DNA from: Sipunculus nudus
Lineage: Eukaryota; Annelida; Sipuncula; Golfingiida; Sipunculidae
DNA length: 64,000 nucleotides
NCBI GenBank assembly: GCA_026874595.1
Contig: CM049322.1
Coordinates: 35,399,840-35,463,839 of the forward strand
Reading direction: 5' to 3'
Part shown: positions 45,530 through 58,250 of the stretch, one piece after another
Layout: every line of letters starts with the position of its first letter
Position numbering within the stretch: the stretch's first letter is position 1
The notes under the pieces: generated by a model
Told to the model about the DNA's origin: nothing
Databases searched by the model: none
Seen by the model: only the letters and a program-made list of their open reading frames with translations
Made by a program: the position numbers and the translations under genes

Positions 45530-46496
45530 CTGAAATCTTTATGTGTGCATGATATGAAAATTATATCAACATGCCATGGTCAAAGCTGGGCAAAATTTAA
45601 GGTACTAATTTTACATTTATACTAATAACTTATAAAATTTGAAAAATTCAGAACTAATTTTGGGTATTCAATTGAATCTTGATTAAATAATGTTACATCC
45701 CCGACAAAAAATCTCTAGCTTCAGCAATCCTCTTGTTAAGGGAGTAAATATATTTCTTGATTTTTTACAAAGTGCATTATGTTTGGGTCCATAACTTTAA
45801 ACAATTACGCAATACTGACATCATTTCTGGCATGTGCATAGAGAATGTATAGAAAAATATGTATATTATATATGATTAAAGTCAGATCAGTGGTTTTGAT
45901 ATTAGGCAGTCTTGAAGTGTAACAATGGGTTTTTAATGGGAAAATGAAGTTTTTCATTAATATCTCGAAGGTATTAAGTCCTAGTGACCACATTCTTGGC
46001 ATGGTAGGGGATTTTTGAGACATCTAATTGCATGCCAAATTTTAGGAATTGAGAGCTGAAGCTGGGGAGCTGAGCACTTGCAAACTGCATGACACTAGCT
46101 TGATGTAAACAATATGTTACATGGTGCTTGAAAACTTGAATAAAATCTACAGGTTTTGATCAACTGGTTTCAAATTTTTTGTGTTTACAGACAAAATGCT
46201 AAAAAAAACATGCTGTGAAAATTAAATCCACAGTACTTACAGGAAAAAAACGTGCCATGGTCAAAGTTGGGCAAAATTTAAGGTACCAATTTTTTATTTT
46301 TGTTAATATTTTAAAAAATTTAAAAGATTTTGATCTAATTATGGGTATACAATTTAATTTTGATTAATTAAAGTTATATTACTGGAAAAAAAGTTAATAG
46401 CTTTAACATATTTTGTGTTAAGTGATCAAATATCTTTCCTGATTTTTTACACAATGCATTATGTTTGGGCCCATAACTTTTTAAATTTACATAATA
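45530..46496 (-). mobile_element. Partial family-A repeats abutting copy 2
   Basis: Two partial minus-oriented family-A segments: 45530-46060 (CCATGGTCAAAGCTGGGCAA to the TTTTGAGACATCT landmark) and 46195-46496 (CATGCTGTGAAAATTAAATC to GGGCCCATAACTT). Both repeat sections also present inside the complete copy that follows, so family A is stacked head to tail here. Confidence 0.7.
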
Positions 46497-46739
46497 AAAT
46501 AATATCAAATGGAGATAAAGTGTAAGAGGAAGAGGTAATAAAGGCCATGGTTGGTTTATATGATTGGTTTGTATTGATGAGCAAGAAATTGTTGCAAATA
46601 ATATTTTGTGACCTGACCATGTGTTTCCTAATGTTGAAACTGAAGCATGTGAGCAGTTTGTGAACAAATGATCTGTACAATTACCATGATCATTAGTTAG
46701 CTTTTCGATTAACTGTTGACATTTCAGTAGTTTACACAT
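46497..46739 (-). pseudogene. Endonuclease-like remnant in family-A repeat, copy 2
   Basis: Same frame as the copy at 12438, reading MCKLLKCQQLIEKLTNDHGN, then DHLFTN and SGHKILFATI. One Pro of the PT motif is Leu here. No flanking catalytic domain. Confidence 0.5.
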
Positions 46740-48340
46740 TTGTTCAATCGAATCTTTTTTTTTGTATAATATATATTATTAAATATATGTTTTTTTTATG
46801 AAATGTATACAGTTGAAATATAACTAATTAACAACATAAAACATGGCAAACAAAGCCTGATCTCAAATTCTGCTGATGCAGGAAAATAATGAACAAATGT
46901 TTGTAATAAATCCTCATTTTTTATCACATCAATTTTTTTTTATTTAAGTTTATATTTCTATACATTTTCAATATAACATATATATCTGAATATAAAAGTT
47001 GATTCATAATTCTCATTTGCGTCATCATAAATCTCAATCTTGTCAGATAACACCACATCATGCATACAAATGTTTATTTATTTTTTACCACAAAAATATA
47101 TCTTTTAAATCTGCAAAACAATAAATATCTAAAAAAAATACTTGATTTAGATTTCACAATTTTTAATTGTGTCTTTATTTATCCATAATGTGCTTCATAT
47201 TTTATCATAATTTAAGCATACTGATGGGTTCCATTATGATTGGTAAAATCATTTAAAAGAAAAATGATTTCTTTAAAAATGCTACATTACACAACATTGC
47301 ATCTTCTGATTACACCTTGAATTACTTTTTCAAGGAAAGTTTTTGCATATTGGAGTGGAAACAGCATTACAATTAAGGAGATACAGTGAAAACAATAACA
47401 ATACTGCATAACACTTGGTGGGTTGGGTTTGCGGGGGGGGGGGGGGGGGTGATTTGGGTGGTGATATGAGAATAACTGTACACCTGTCACAGCAGGGGAT
47501 CTCCCCCAGTGACTGTAACAAATCAGAAACCCTGGCATAGCTGACTTCCAGTGACCTGGAGTGGGACCCTGCATCTGTAATCTGTCATCAAAGCAAATGA
47601 CTACAATAGAGCCTCAAGAAAAAAATCAATAACTAGCTTAATTTTCAAGCTTTTACTTCCAAATTTCAGATTTAAACAAATTAAATATTTATGTTTACAT
47701 GCTGTGAAAATTAAATCAATGGTACTTACAGGAAAAAAAACGTGCCATGGTCAAAGTTGGGCAAAATTTAAGGTACTGATTTTATTTTTATGCTAATTAC
47801 ATAAAAAATTTACAAAATTCAGATCTAATTTTGGGTAAACAATTGAATCTTAATTAAACATAGTTATATACTTGGGAAATTAGACTCTAGTTTCAAAATT
47901 TTTCATGTTAAGTGAGTAAATATTTTTCCTGATTTTTTACAAAGTCCATTATGTTTGGGCCCATAACTTAAAGAATTTATATTTAACAGACTTAATTTCT
48001 GGCATGTACATAGGAACTATATAGAAGAATATTTATGGTAAATATGAGGAAAAACAGATGAGTGGTTTTGATATTAGGCAGTCCTGAAGTGTGAAAATAG
48101 GATTTTAATAAAAAATTTAGGTTTTTCCTTAATTTCTCAAAGGAACGAAGTTGCAAAGACCCAGTTTTCGGCTTGGTAGGAGATCTTGGGGACATCTAAC
48201 ATTATGCTGAATTTTGGATTCCTAGGTCTTACGGTTTCAAAACGTGCCACATCTACAGACGGACGGACGGACGGACAGACGGACGGACGACGGACAATGG
48301 ACCACGACTATAGCTCAGATGACTTAGAGTCAGCTGAGCT
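46497..48340 (-). mobile_element. Family-A repeat, copy 2
   Basis: Reverse-oriented, closely similar to 10846-12743 over nearly its whole length. It has the endonuclease-like frame, G run (47432-47449, complement of the C run in copy 1), GGACGGAC microsatellite (about 48258-48293) and end GACTTAGAGTCAGCTGAGCT. The outermost GGGACC-type end is missing on the left. Confidence 0.85.
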
Positions 48341-48349
48341 AAAAATAAA

Positions 48350-48708
48350 GGTAATGCCACCACTTTTCGGGAAATGACAAAACTAGTCATGGTCAATATT
48401 CAAGGCAAAATTCATGACATTCCATGCATATAATAAACAAGATATTACAGGTTTTATATCAAATTTTGTATTATTCTGGTGGGTACAAGCACAACAGGAG
48501 GATACAGGCTGCAGTGACCTAATTTCAGGTGTCCAAAGAGATTTTTTATTGACCCCCCTGGATGTTCATTTAGAAGTTTCTAGGACCAGCAGTTTCGATT
48601 TGTGCCCTGCTAAGGGACGGCCCGACAACCAGATGCCCGGATGGACAACGGACAAATTTAGCGCCATGCATTCCTATACCCAAGTTGACTTACAGTCAGC
48701 TGAGCTAA
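48350..48708 (+). mobile_element. Family-B repeat copy
   Basis: From TAATGCCACCACTTTTCGGG to GACTTACAGTCAGCTGAGCT, same order as 33878-34284 but without a G run. It directly adjoins family-A copy 2. Confidence 0.7.
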
Positions 48709-51700
48709 AAATGAAAGTCCTTGACCTTTTGGCATTTAGAAAACAAAAGAGCAGACATGTTTTTATGGCCACACAAATCAGGATTAGCATGCCATACACT
48801 GATTACGTTACAGAATTGTTCTGGCAGGATTGTTGGGAGCAATAACAACATCGCATTATCATTAATCGCTTTGGTTCACTGAAAATATCAGGGGTATAGC
48901 CAGGTCTAATTTTTCAGTGGGACGTCAAATAAACCAAATCATCGGAAATATGTGGACCCATCAACCTCCACTGTTGAAAATCGTCTGCCTGTGATATGTG
49001 GTCACATGTTTAGCGAGCGGAGAGGACTCAATGCCTGGCTGTGTTCAGGGAGGCCTTCACAGCCACAGTGGGTCGGATAATCTGACCCCCGAGTGCACAA
49101 ATTTATGACATCACGGCAACGCTAGAAGAGGGACAACAAACTCAATAGCTGATTGGATGGTCATTTAATCTTTATTAGCGTCAATAAAATGGCCAATTAT
49201 TCCCTAGAAATATTACCATAAATATCCCAAACTCCAAACAAGACTCATGTGCCTCTTTTACTGGAAAATACATTTTCATATGAAAAATATATTTGTTTTC
49301 ACTAAAATTTCAAAACATCTATAAAATAAGGTACACAACAATTTGTGAGTGTTCATTTTAAATGCGATGAAACATGCTGATATGAGCTAAACTAAAATAT
49401 ATAAATTAAAATACTATCACATCAAATGAGGGCTGAATGGTACATATTTCTTCTTGGAATGAATTATGAGAATATGGTACTTTAAACTAAAGACTGGGCT
49501 TTCACTGTGGTAGGCAACATTTGCAGCTTTACAGCAGAACAAAAACAGAGATTTCAGTGAATTTTGCAGTCACATATAACGGCTGTCCTGTTGTTTTACT
49601 GACTGGACAGAATTACTTACACTATGCTTGTACCTGATTTTTCCTTAGGTGAATATCAAAATAAGTCAAAAGCTTGTTTGTCTCACAAGCATGCATAAGT
49701 TACTGTTCATTTTTTTTTCTCTCAACAGTTTACTTTTGTTAAGTTTAAGGTCTGCTCTTGGACATATTGTTATAGAGTTATGAATGTACCCTTCACTGTT
49801 ATTTGGAACCTTTGGTTTAAGAAAGATTCATGGAAAAAGGGAATGACTAGTTCTGTATGCAGAATGAGCTATAGATTTGCATGGTGTAATTCTTAAGAAG
49901 GATATATTTATTTGGAGGGTGACAAAACACTGTTTTATTTTGTGACATGTGATAGTGATGTCCAAACCCGCTAGTTCATGCTGTATTGATCTGTAGGTCA
50001 TACATATGAAAAAATAAAATACTTTGGTAGGAAAGTGGATTGTATTCTCCACTAAATATAACATTTTTCCCACATGTCAGGAGTTCCACATTCCACAAGT
50101 ACAAGGAGCAATATCTTAGGTTTTTTTAACTATAAAGTTAACCCCTTGAGCGGGTTTACAAAACTGGCTTGAAAACACCAATCCCACTGCACACAAGCTG
50201 TTTTTTTTGTTTATATCCACATTGTTTATAACATGTGGTGAGCCTGAAAAAAAAAATCCAAACACAATAGGTGCCCACTGAAATTGGCAATTTTTCTATT
50301 GTAAAGAATATGACTCAAGCCAATGCAGGACTTAAGGCCAAATCATGAGCTGAAATACCACATGAGTAAAAAGAACATTAATATTTTGCAACTGTCTGGT
50401 TCTTCTTAATTCTTGTGGCCAGGTTACATGATGTCTTTCATCTTGAGACATAGACAGTTTTCTCAGATACTGATTTTATTTAATCACCTAAAATATTCTG
50501 CAATATATGGTTTTGGTTTCATTCTGGTTAATTAGGTCTATGTCTCATTTCTTCAAGTCAACACACTCTATGGAACTGATCTGCGAATTTATAAAAATTT
50601 CCCCAAATTTCAGTGGGTACTCCTTTATGGAACAGACTTTAGTAGGTTCAAACTATATTCCGCCATTACCATTTATAAATAAATACTTATATATTACCTG
50701 GTTAAATTAACTTAAACCAGTAATGCCAAAAAGTGGGAGGCAGCTGGGATAGGAAAGACTTATTATGTTCAATGCCTGTTAAATTTAATATAGGTCAGAC
50801 AATGAAATACTATAAATGATTGCTTTTTCGAAAATATAGCAAATAATTTACCACTTCAATACAAGATAGTTATACTATCAGACTATTTGTTTGCCACTGT
50901 CATTTGATTTTTTGCATTCAGTTCTATGGCAAAATAATTAGATTTACAGTGTCACCATCAAATGTACTGTTTTATAGACAGGTTTTCAGCTGGAAATAGA
51001 TTAGTCTGGACCATTTTACTACCATACAATATAATTATCTTTAGTGCAGCTTTTTGACAGGAATGTATGTTTTAACCAATACATCACCAAAAATACTAGG
51101 TTGAACTAGTGGTAAACCATTATTGCCTCTATCAGTGCTTGTTCACAACATGACTCCATCACACAAACATGAAAGAGAATCTCTTGACATTTTCAGAGCA
51201 TTTCGGGTATGGCCCTAAGAAGAATTGATTAGATTTTTGTCGATTTGACACGTAATCTGTATTCAGGAATGTTATCAAGGAATGTACACAAATGTACAGT
51301 CACTCATGCACAAATGAACCTGGAAATATGGGGAGACTAAGTGAATGCAAACACATGGCGGATGCTTGCATTCCTTAGAATACAGATTTCTGATTTCTAT
51401 TATAATTAAAACTGAATTGCCACATGCAAGTTTGAGTATGTATATATCAGATATGGTGTCATGTGGCCACTTTTGAAATGCCCTGTGAGGACTGAATGAG
51501 TCAGAGTGTTGTATTAATATAGAACACAAATATAACACAAAGATACTCTGAGGACAGTCCCAAGATGTGAAACTAATTGCTGAGAGTTTGGTGGTGATTG
51601 GACCCATACAGACAGAGAAGATGCCAGATTAATGCTCTGGACTGGCCACACCCACCCTGGTGATTTAAGAGACTGTTTCATCAATTTACCTTACAGTATA

Positions 51701-53282
51701 CATTGACAACCTTTAGAAGAACATAATTAAGACTATATAATAAGTACAGCTTAACCATTTGAGAGTCAGACTTTTTTGCTAATGTTAATATATAATATAT
51801 ATCATAGTAATATTCACTTATTTTCCCACAGAAATGAAATAAAATCTTATATATGGACATAGTTCTTTTATTACATAACTCCCTTTGATTAAAACTATAC
51901 TTTGAAGTGTATTTAATATTTATTCAAAATGTCCATTACCATGGGAACAGAATCTCCACTGGATGAAATATTGTCACAAGTATGATCAGAAAAAAAAAAA
52001 GTTTGACCTTTGACCTGTAAGGGCCAGTATATAAGCAATGTTACTGAAACAGCATGAATCAAGACTGGAAATTCCTTTTTGTCAACATAGCTCACAACAT
52101 AGCATTGTCAACATAGCAGACACCTTTAATATAAACAACACAATATGTTGTCGGTCATGAATATTCATTTCTCTCCATCTCCATTTTAGTAGTGATCCGT
52201 CCCAAGGGGTTAAATAACTCTAGCTGCCCAGCAAAGCCAAAAATTCCTTGTGTTTGTGTAATGCGGTGCTTGATCACCTAATAAACATTTACCGGAGTAC
52301 CGGTTATTCAAAAATAAAAACTAATAATTTATACACAATTTGAAACACATCTATTCATTTATTATATAGCTTCCCCAGGTGGTTTTTTTTTTCTCTGTTG
52401 ATTTTTTATAATGAATTGGTTTTTCTGTAATCAACTTTACTGATAGAGTTTAGGATGTACAGAATTTTATGAGATTAAGTGAAGTGTTACCATGAGGCAA
52501 AAAAAAATAAAAGGTATGGTTCTAAGGCACCGCACATGTCAATTTTAACCCCCAACATAAAAAAATGTTATTATTCTGGATAAAATTTGTTTATCCAGTA
52601 TTTAGTGTGTATTCAAGCAGGCCTCTGACCATTTTCTAGTAAGAAAATTATTTTTTATATCAAAACAGCACCCTTGACCATGCCAGCCCCAATGTTGAAT
52701 GACAATATGAATTATCTGGTGATGAATATTTATGAGATGGGGCCATACAAGTCAGCTGATATTACCATGGTAGCATTAACTGGAACTGTATGTGATTGGT
52801 TCACACTGATTCCAGCTGTGCCATGGATAGCAGTTGCCAGGTTTTTTCCTAGAGTTAAAAGATAATTAAATATTTGTACAAGGATAGTTCAGCTTTAGGC
52901 AGTTTCCACCATGCACTGCAGATAGGTAATTCCACATTTCGGCTTTAAAGGTCATCTACGCTGACATAATATTACTGGATGCCATGCAAGGCCTTAGTAT
53001 ATGATGATTGGAGAGCTAAACTGATTCTTTTTTAACTCCTAAGCATAACTTTATAAAGACAGCTGTCTTGAAGTTCCAACATTGACAAGACCTTAAGTGC
53101 CCAAGGCTTACCTGTGAACCTTTTACAAATAGCAAAGGTCAGCCATACTGTATGTTCAATTAAATTATGTAAAATGTAGTCAGTTAAAATCTGTTGACAT
53201 TTTTTTATCAAAGCATTTGGCAAAGAACAGGTGCACTTACAATTTACCAGTATATTCCATGAATGTTAAATTTAAAATAAAA
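48709..53282. other. No gene recognised
   Basis: Segment 48880-49200 is CG-containing and includes TGACATCACGG (CRE-like). A perfect DR1 motif TGACCTTTGACCT lies at 52004-52016. A MITE end GGTATGGTTCTAAGGCACCG at 52513 matches family M3. No exon was found on either strand. Confidence 0.5.
52513..52590 (+). mobile_element. M3 element left end (fragment)
   Basis: GGTATGGTTCTAAGGCACCG then AATTTTAACCCCCAACAT matches the first 60 bp of the element at 10535. The right end was not found. Confidence 0.6.
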
Positions 53283-53339
53283 CAAGGGACCCATGGGTCA
53301 CTGTGCTCAGCCACAGTTGACCTTGAAGGTAAAAATCTA

Positions 53340-53582
53340 AAATAATATCAAATGGAGATAAAGTCTAAGAGGAAAAGGTAATATAGACCATGGCAGGTTG
53401 ACATGATTAGTTTGTATTGATGAGTAAGAAATTGTTGAAAATAATATTTTGTGACCAAACCATGCATTTCCTAATGTGAAAACTGAAGTACGTGAGCAGT
53501 TTGTAAACATAGGATGTATATTATTACCATGATCAGTGGTTGGCTTTTTGATAAACTGTTGACAGTTCAGTAGCTTACACAT
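53340..53582 (-). pseudogene. Endonuclease-like remnant in family-A repeat, copy 3
   Basis: Third version of the same frame, MCKLLNCQQFIKKPTTDHGN, then FTNCSRTSVFTLGN. More divergent (DHLFTN is now HPMFTN) but still open to the same stop. Confidence 0.5.
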
Positions 53583-54606
53583 TTGTTCAATTTGATCTAT
53601 TTATTTTATAATATATATTTTCAGATATATGTATTTTTTTATTTGATAAAATATATACAGTTGAAAAAAAAACTAATGTCCATAGGTGCAAGAACTTGGT
53701 AAAGTGGCGGTGGAGGCGGGGAAGGGGGGTGGGGGGTGGGGGGGGGGGGGGGGGGAAGCAGTGGAATGATGGGAGTTATTACATCTCTGTATTATTATAG
53801 GGTATATACATAGGATTTTCACTTAATTCAACAATGCTCACAGGACAAAAAAGTTCATTCACAATAACTTAATATTTAAAAAAGGACAGACAGACTGGTT
53901 GACAAAAAAGCTGATAATATATGAAGTTTTAATTATTTCTTAATTTTTCATTATATCAAATTGTTTTAAAGTTTAACATCTACATTATTACACAACTGGA
54001 TATATGTTGCTTTCAAATTTCAAACTTTAATAGCTTCAATCCATACACATACAGCATATGCTGATATGAAAAATTTTATAATTAAAATATATTATAATGA
54101 CAATGGAGAGATGGACAGAGAGAGCTGATCACTTTATGTTCCATTCTCCTAAGGCAAGAATATGTTTCAATTAAAACTTATTTTTTTTCTAATCCAATCA
54201 TTTTTTAAATTGAATAAATTTTACACATTTGCAATAAAAACTAATGTCCCAGTGCACAGTGGCAAAGGAATCAATGGCAGCAGATGAGGAGGGGGGAATG
54301 GTGGGATAAAGAACACTTATACATACAGGGCAAAAAAAAAGCCTGATCTCTAATTCTGCTGAGGCAGGAAAATAATGAAAAAATATTTGTGTTAGATCTT
54401 CATTTTTTATCACATCAATCGTTGTTATTTTAAGTTTATTTTTTTTATACATTTCCAATATAACATATACATCTGAATATAAAATTTGATTCATAATTCT
54501 AAATGCATCATCAAAAATTTTAATCTTTTGAGATAACACCACATCACCCATACACATGACTATTTATTTTTTACCACAAAATATATCTTTTAAATTTGCA
54601 AAACAA

Positions 54607-56043
54607 CTAGAATACGGGTAGTCGACAAGCGACTACGTGTATCCGCCAAAATCAGAGAAGGACGGGTGAAGTGAGGCATGGATTGAGTGGCAAGGGGAAA
54701 GAGTTACATGTGTTACATATTAGAATGGATCTCTGCCACATAAACATGATTGTAGGTGGCGCCATCTGTTATTTAAACAAGAAACTATCCAAGATGTATA
54801 CACATGCAAAATTTCATGTGGAAAAGTCAAACCACTGCAGAGATATGAGAGATTTTATCCCACAGCAGACAAACAGATGGACGCTGTGCAAAAATGGCTG
54901 CAGGTGGCGCCACCATTTTTTGTGTATGTTATAAAGATATCCAAGGGCTACATTTGTGTAAATTTTTTTTCCTGATTGGTCAAACGAGTCCAGAGATACA
55001 AGCATTAATGTCTGCAGCGTGAACATGAAGGTAGGTGGCGCCACCTGTCATAAAATCAAGAAAGCTATCCAGGATGTATATGCATGCCGAATTTCAGGTA
55101 ATTTGGTCAAACCACTGCAGAGATATGAGTGATTTTAACCCAAGGCAGACAAACAGATGGACGCAGTGCAAAATGGCTGCAGGTGGCACCACCATTTTTG
55201 TGTGTGTTATAAAGCTACCCGAGGGCTACATTTGTGTAAATTTTTTTTCCTGATTGGTCAAACGGTTCCTGAGATATGAGCTTGGATGTCTGCAGCGTGA
55301 ACTTGAAGGAAGGTGGCGCCATCTGTCATAAAATCAAGAAAGATATCTAGGATGTATATGCATGCCGAATTTCAGGTAAATTAGTCAAACCACTGCAGAG
55401 ATATGAGTGATTTTAATCTAAGGCAGACAAACAGATGGACACTGTGCAAAAATGCCTGCAGGTGGCACCACCATTTTTTGTGTATGTTATAAAGCTATCC
55501 AAGGGCTACATTTGTGTAAAATTGTTTTCCTGATTGGTCAAACTGTTCCCGAGAAATGAGCTTGGATGTCTGCAGCGTTAACGTGAATGTAGGTGGCACC
55601 ACCTACCATAAAAACCAGAAAGCTATCTAGGATGTATACGCATGCCGAATTTTAGGTGAATTAGTCAAACCACTGCAGAGATATGTGTGATTTTAACCCA
55701 ATGCAGATGAACAGATGGACACTGGTTGCAGGTGGCGCCACCTTTTCTTGTGTATGTTATAAAGCTATCCCAGGGCTACATTTGTGTAAAAAATTTTTCC
55801 TGATCGGTCAAACGGTTCCCGAGATATGTGGGTTTATGTGTGGAAACAGACGCACAAACGGACGCTGGGCAGAGAGGAAAGGTCAGAGGTCACTTGGTTA
55901 GGCACCAGTTCACATGTGACCCCATATTTGTGTAAGTTTGGGTAAAATCCGTCCAGTAGTCTCAGAGGAGTTCTCCGGAAACGAACACGGCGGCGGAACC
56001 CGGTCAAAAACATAGTATCTGCAAAACTTCGTTTTGGCGGATA
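54607..56043 (-). mobile_element. HINE/Helitron-like element inserted in family-A copy 3
   Basis: Bounded by comparing with the uninterrupted sites in the other copies (GCAAAACAATAAATA). CAA occurs on both sides (54604-54606, 56044-56046). The plus-strand left end is CTAGAATACGG with hairpin GTAGTCG-ACAAG-CGACTAC, followed by TGTATCCGCCAAAA, which recurs inverted at the right end (TTTTGGCGGATACA). Read on the minus strand this is TCCGCC ... hairpin ... CTAG, like Helitron/Helentron ends. The interior holds four core repeats. No Rep/helicase ORF, so it is non-autonomous. Confidence 0.7.
54753..55868 (+). repeat. Four tandem core repeats of about 279 bp in the HINE-like element
   Basis: Units begin near 54753, 55032, 55311 and 55592 with AGGTGGCGCCA. 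Each also has TCAAACCACTGCAGAGATAT, GCAGACAAACAGATGGAC and a second GGTGGCGCCACC-type palindrome about 151 bases on, then TTCCTGATTGGTCAAAC. Units differ by scattered substitutions. Confidence 0.88.
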
Positions 56044-57369
56044 CAATAAATACATAAAATAATACCCGATTCAGATTTCACAATTTTAAATTGTGTCTTT
56101 ATTTATCCATAATTTGCATCATATTTTATAAATATATGCATAATGATGGGTTTAATTCTATTTCAATTGGTTAAAATTATTTAAAAGAAAAATCAATTTC
56201 TTTCAAAATGCTACTTTAACACAACATGGCAGCTTCTAGATTACTCCTTGAATTGCTCTTTCAAGAAAAGTTTTGAATATTGGAGTGGAAACAGCATTAC
56301 AATTAAGGAAATACAGTGCAAACAATTACTGCATAACACTTGGTGGGGAGGGTTTGGGGATGGGGGGTCCAGAGTTGATATTAGAATAACCCTACACCAG
56401 GCTGACACAGCAGGGGATCTTCCCCAGTGACCTGTAATGAATCATGGACCCTTGTATAGCTGACTTCCAGTGACCACACATAGGCTGCCTGCATCAGGAC
56501 AAAGCATGTGACTACAACAGAGCCTCAAGACAACATTCAATAACTAGCCTAATTTTCAAGCTTTTATTTTCAAATTCCAGATTTATACAGATTAAATACT
56601 TACATCTTCATGCTGTGAAAATTAAATCAATAGTACTCACAGGACAAAATGTTCCTTGGTGAAAATTTGGCAAAATTTAAGGTTCTAATTTTATTTTTAT
56701 GCTAATAACTTATAATTTTACAGAATTCAGATCTAATTTTGGGTATACAATTGAATCTTAATTTAACAAAGTTATATACTTGGAAAAAAGGCTCTAGCTT
56801 AAAAAATGTGCATGTTAAGTGAGAAAATATTTTCCTGATTTTTCACAATTAAAGTCTGTTATGTTCAGGCCCATAACTGTGTATAGGAAATATATCAGAG
56901 AATAATTCTGATAAATATTAAGAATAACTGATGGGTGGTTTTGATATCAGGCGGTCCTGAAGTGTGATAATAGGTTTTCTAATGGAAAATTGAGGTTTTT
57001 CTTTGGTTTATCTTGGGGACCATAGTAGGTTTAAGGGTTTCAAAACAGACCAGTCTAAGGGACAGATGACAGACAATGGACCATGACTAAAGCTAAGATG
57101 ACTTATATATTCAGCTGAGCTAAAAATCAAAGTGTTCGTTTTTAAATAACTGGTTTTAAATAAGTTTTTATTTTGTTCATCATATGAGTGATATTATCAA
57201 TTCAGTTTAAATGGCACAGTTACATACTTCAAATGTAGATACAAGCAAGACCAAATTGGGGACAGCACATAAAAATATATAACCCATTAGAACAATACAA
57301 TTCATTACCATAAACATATATTCATATGATAATCACACACACATACACACATATATATTTAAGAAATGA

Positions 57370-57760
57370 ATTTTGTGAGTGAAAGAAAAAAGTCTGCTAA
57401 ACAAAGAGAGACAGAGAGATAGAGAGATTTATATATAAAGAGAGAGAGAGAGAGAGAAAATAATTGCCAGAGAGAAAAACCTGTTTGAGAAAATAAAAGA
57501 CATACTAATTAAAAGAGTGACAAAGAATTTAAGAATGAAAGAAAGGGACAGGAAAAGCCTCAATGACTGAGACAGAGAAGAGAGAGGGAAAAAAGATGGA
57601 AATGTACACTATAAGTGAGACAATTTTTTAAAGAGAGACAGAGAAACAGAGAAAGAAAGAATCATTACAGAGAGAGAGAGAGTGAGATAATAGAAACAAA
57701 AAGAAAGAGAATTCATTCCTAAGAGAAAGAGAGAAAGAGAGAGAGAGAGACTGATATAAC
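57370..57760 (+). repeat. Degenerate GA-rich (GAGA)n tract
   Basis: Purine-rich, with several GAGAGAGAG runs separated by AAAG-rich sequence. No coding potential on either strand. Confidence 0.85.
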
Positions 57761-57899
57761 GGTTAAAGAAATGTTTGAAGAAAAAGACATGAACATGAAC
57801 TACTTTTCCCTGTTGGTTTAAGCTATGATATCATGCTGCCTATAAAAGTTCTGCTCCCTAAACTTTTTCCAGGTTAAACTGTGGCTTTATGTACAAAAA

Positions 57900-58250
57900 A
57901 AATCCTATTATCTCCCTCTCGTTAAGCAGAGAGCTGTCTTCAATAGCCAATCAGAAGGCAGTATCTGAGCAATAAGCAAGCACTGTGAGTGGCCGCATTA
58001 GAAAATCATGGTGTATTCTCCCGGGAGCAATCTAATATCACATGGCTTTGATTTCGCCGTAATCAGGTGATACAACCCGCATGCTATGGTGATTCGACTA
58101 ATACGTGACATGTTCCTCAAGGGGGTCGGGTAACAGAGACTGCGTAACATGGTTTTCTATGGCACATTACTTCACAAAAGATGTCAGCGTATTTTCTCCG
58201 TAATTAAACTACGCTTTTAACCATGTCTGGTCATTATGCAGTTAAAGCCT
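57900..58250. other. Low-repeat, CG-containing segment
   Basis: Contains GCCAATCAGAAGG (CCAAT-box-like), CTCCCGGGAG and several CG-containing words in unique-looking sequence. No exon was recognised. It could be an enhancer or promoter of a gene outside the window. Confidence 0.25.

Larger units (their letters stand above)
53283..57121 (-). mobile_element. Family-A repeat, copy 3, interrupted
   Basis: Minus orientation. The left end ACAAGGGACCCATGGGTCAC and right end TTCAGCTGAGCTAAAA frame the copy. It is more diverged than copies 1 and 2. It carries about 650 bp not seen in the others (53680-54335, with a G-rich run at 53722-53755) and the Helitron-like insertion 54607-56043. Confidence 0.8.

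Noticed and set aside
54753-55868. CRISPR-like array of spaced direct repeats
   Set aside because: Units of 279 bp are repeated in full, the context is eukaryotic, and terminal structures mark a mobile element.
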